The notes beneath the pieces were generated by a model. The model ran no database searches, had not been told where the DNA came from, and saw only the letters and a list, made by a program, of their open reading frames with translations. A stretch of 64,000 nt of DNA, from positions 310,001 to 374,000 of the forward strand of contig NZ_JABAIV010000002.1 of assembly GCF_013003915.1 (NCBI RefSeq), in the 5' to 3' direction. Positions 63,344 to 64,000 of the stretch are shown here, one piece after another (positions within the stretch are counted from its first letter, which is position 1; each line of letters starts with the position of its first letter). The DNA comes from Telluria aromaticivorans. GTDB taxonomy: Bacteria > Pseudomonadota > Gammaproteobacteria > Burkholderiales > Burkholderiaceae_D. The translations under genes were made by a program, and so were the position numbers.

Positions 63344-64000
63344 ATGAAATTGCATCAACGAATGCTGGCCGCCTGCATTGCCGGCGCCCTGCTCGCCGCG
63401 CCTGCCTCGGCCGCCATCAACCCGACCAAGCTCGGCGCCGCCTACGACGCCACCAAGGCCAACGTCACCTTCAAGGTCTATTCCAGCAAGGCCACCCGCA
63501 TCGAACTCTACCTGTACAGCACCGCTACCGGCACTGCCGAAAAGGCGCGCTACGTGCTGGCGAACACGAGCGGCACCTGGAGCGTGACCATCCCGACCGC
63601 GACGCTGAGCAGCCAGGGCCTGGGCGGTACCCTGTACTACGGCTACCGCGCATGGGGCCCGAACTGGCCGTACAGCGCCAGCTGGACCAAGGGTTCCGGC
63701 ACCGGTTTCGTGAGCGACGTCGACGCCGCCGGCAACCGTTTCAACCCGAACAAGCTGCTGTCCGATCCGTATGCGCTGGAGCTGAGCCACGATCCGACGA
63801 CGGCCACGATGACCAACGGCACCATCTATGCCAGCGGCGCCACCTACCGCAACATCGACAGCGGCACCTCGGCCCCAAAAGGCATCGTGCTGGCCGGCGA
63901 CACCCAGTCCTTCGGCACCAAGCCGACCCGCGCATTGAAGGACGACGTCGTCTACGAGGCGCACGTGCGCGGGCTGACCATGAACGACACCGGTATCAGC
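63344..64000 (+). CDS. Isoamylase-type glycogen debranching enzyme, 5' part
   Basis: Open to the right edge (219 residues seen). The signal peptide is MKLHQRMLAACIAGALLAAP then ASA. The N-terminal CBM48-type domain reads LGAAYDATKANVTFKVYSSK, and LYYGYRAWGPNWPY and FVSDVDAAGNRFNPNKLLSD are hallmark blocks of secreted isoamylases, as is DDVVYEAHVRGLT at the entry to the barrel. The enzyme hydrolyses alpha-1,6 branches of glycogen or starch outside the cytoplasm. The catalytic residues lie beyond the window. The opposite-strand frame over this region is a shadow. Confidence 0.9.
   Translation, partial: MKLHQRMLAACIAGALLAAPASAAINPTKLGAAYDATKANVTFKVYSSKATRIELYLYSTATGTAEKARYVLANTSGTWSVTIPTATLSSQGLGGTLYYGYRAWGPNWPYSASWTKGSGTGFVSDVDAAGNRFNPNKLLSDPYALELSHDPTTATMTNGTIYASGATYRNIDSGTSAPKGIVLAGDTQSFGTKPTRALKDDVVYEAHVRGLTMNDTGIS

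Noticed and set aside
63107..63964. Minus-strand frame over the isoamylase start
   Set aside because: Gly/Val-rich shadow; the + strand has a signal peptide and conserved isoamylase blocks.

Overview
The window looks like a chromosome segment of a high-GC betaproteobacterium of the Oxalobacteraceae (Massilia/Telluria type). This is inferred from gene content (phasin, livHMGF, fkpB-ispH, radC next to rpmB-rpmG, a three-box desaturase, a GspE-like ATPase, isoamylase) and from dispersed TAGGGTGGGC-type inverted repeats. No 16S gene is present, so the genus is a judgement.

Layout. 1-20.6 kb is ordinary core: an IclR regulator end, pbpG, nitroreductase, EamA exporter, phasin, the branched-chain amino-acid ABC transporter livHMGF, fkpB-ispH, radC, rpmB-rpmG, desaturase, a purN-RNA methyltransferase-mscS operon, barstar-like protein, glycine-zipper protein, spermidine-synthase-like protein and a GspE-type ATPase. 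At 20,642 lies a tRNA-Lys(TTT). Its last 46 bases plus 6 more are repeated exactly at 41,346, so 20.7-41.4 kb is a genomic island inserted in the 3' end of this tRNA. The island is visibly A/T-richer and patchy. It holds, in order: a GIY-YIG-like orphan; a reverse transcriptase resembling the antiviral DRT2 group, with a putative upstream non-coding RNA; a tyrosine integrase; a DUF927/AlpA/second-integrase module; a DGQHR plus GIY-YIG operon; three unrecognised cargo genes; and a complete type I restriction-modification system (hsdR-hsdM-hsdS). Seven intergenic spots in the island carry tandem 9-bp units (consensus near RTGTGCARG), all in one orientation.

41.4-48.1 kb is a type VI secretion cassette read leftwards: vgrG, DUF4123 adaptor, DUF3304 putative immunity protein and a Tle1-like phospholipase effector. 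A second identical tRNA-Lys follows at 48,873. 49-64 kb returns to core genes: YigZ, an MFS exporter, HDOD and BON proteins, a small metalloprotease, an unusual chemotaxis receptor, an M49-like peptidase, a TetR-controlled tripartite efflux operon (emrA-emrB-oprM) in which emrB carries a frameshift, two coupled tiny genes and the start of an isoamylase.

The most interesting object is the RT locus at 22.2-24.5 kb. The reverse transcriptase has a YCDD active site. The leader upstream starts after an extended -10 promoter with a 14-bp stem. In the leader, ACA trinucleotides (TGT on the + strand) are spaced 105 and 120 nt apart, both multiples of three. Joining the TGTs 105 nt apart gives a stop-free 35-codon repeat on the + strand with a consensus Shine-Dalgarno, an in-frame TTG and a predicted two-helix hydrophobic repeat. 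This is what a rolling-circle-made never-ending ORF of the DRT2 type would look like. The locus is bracketed by 89-bp imperfect direct repeats, as if it were a swappable cassette.
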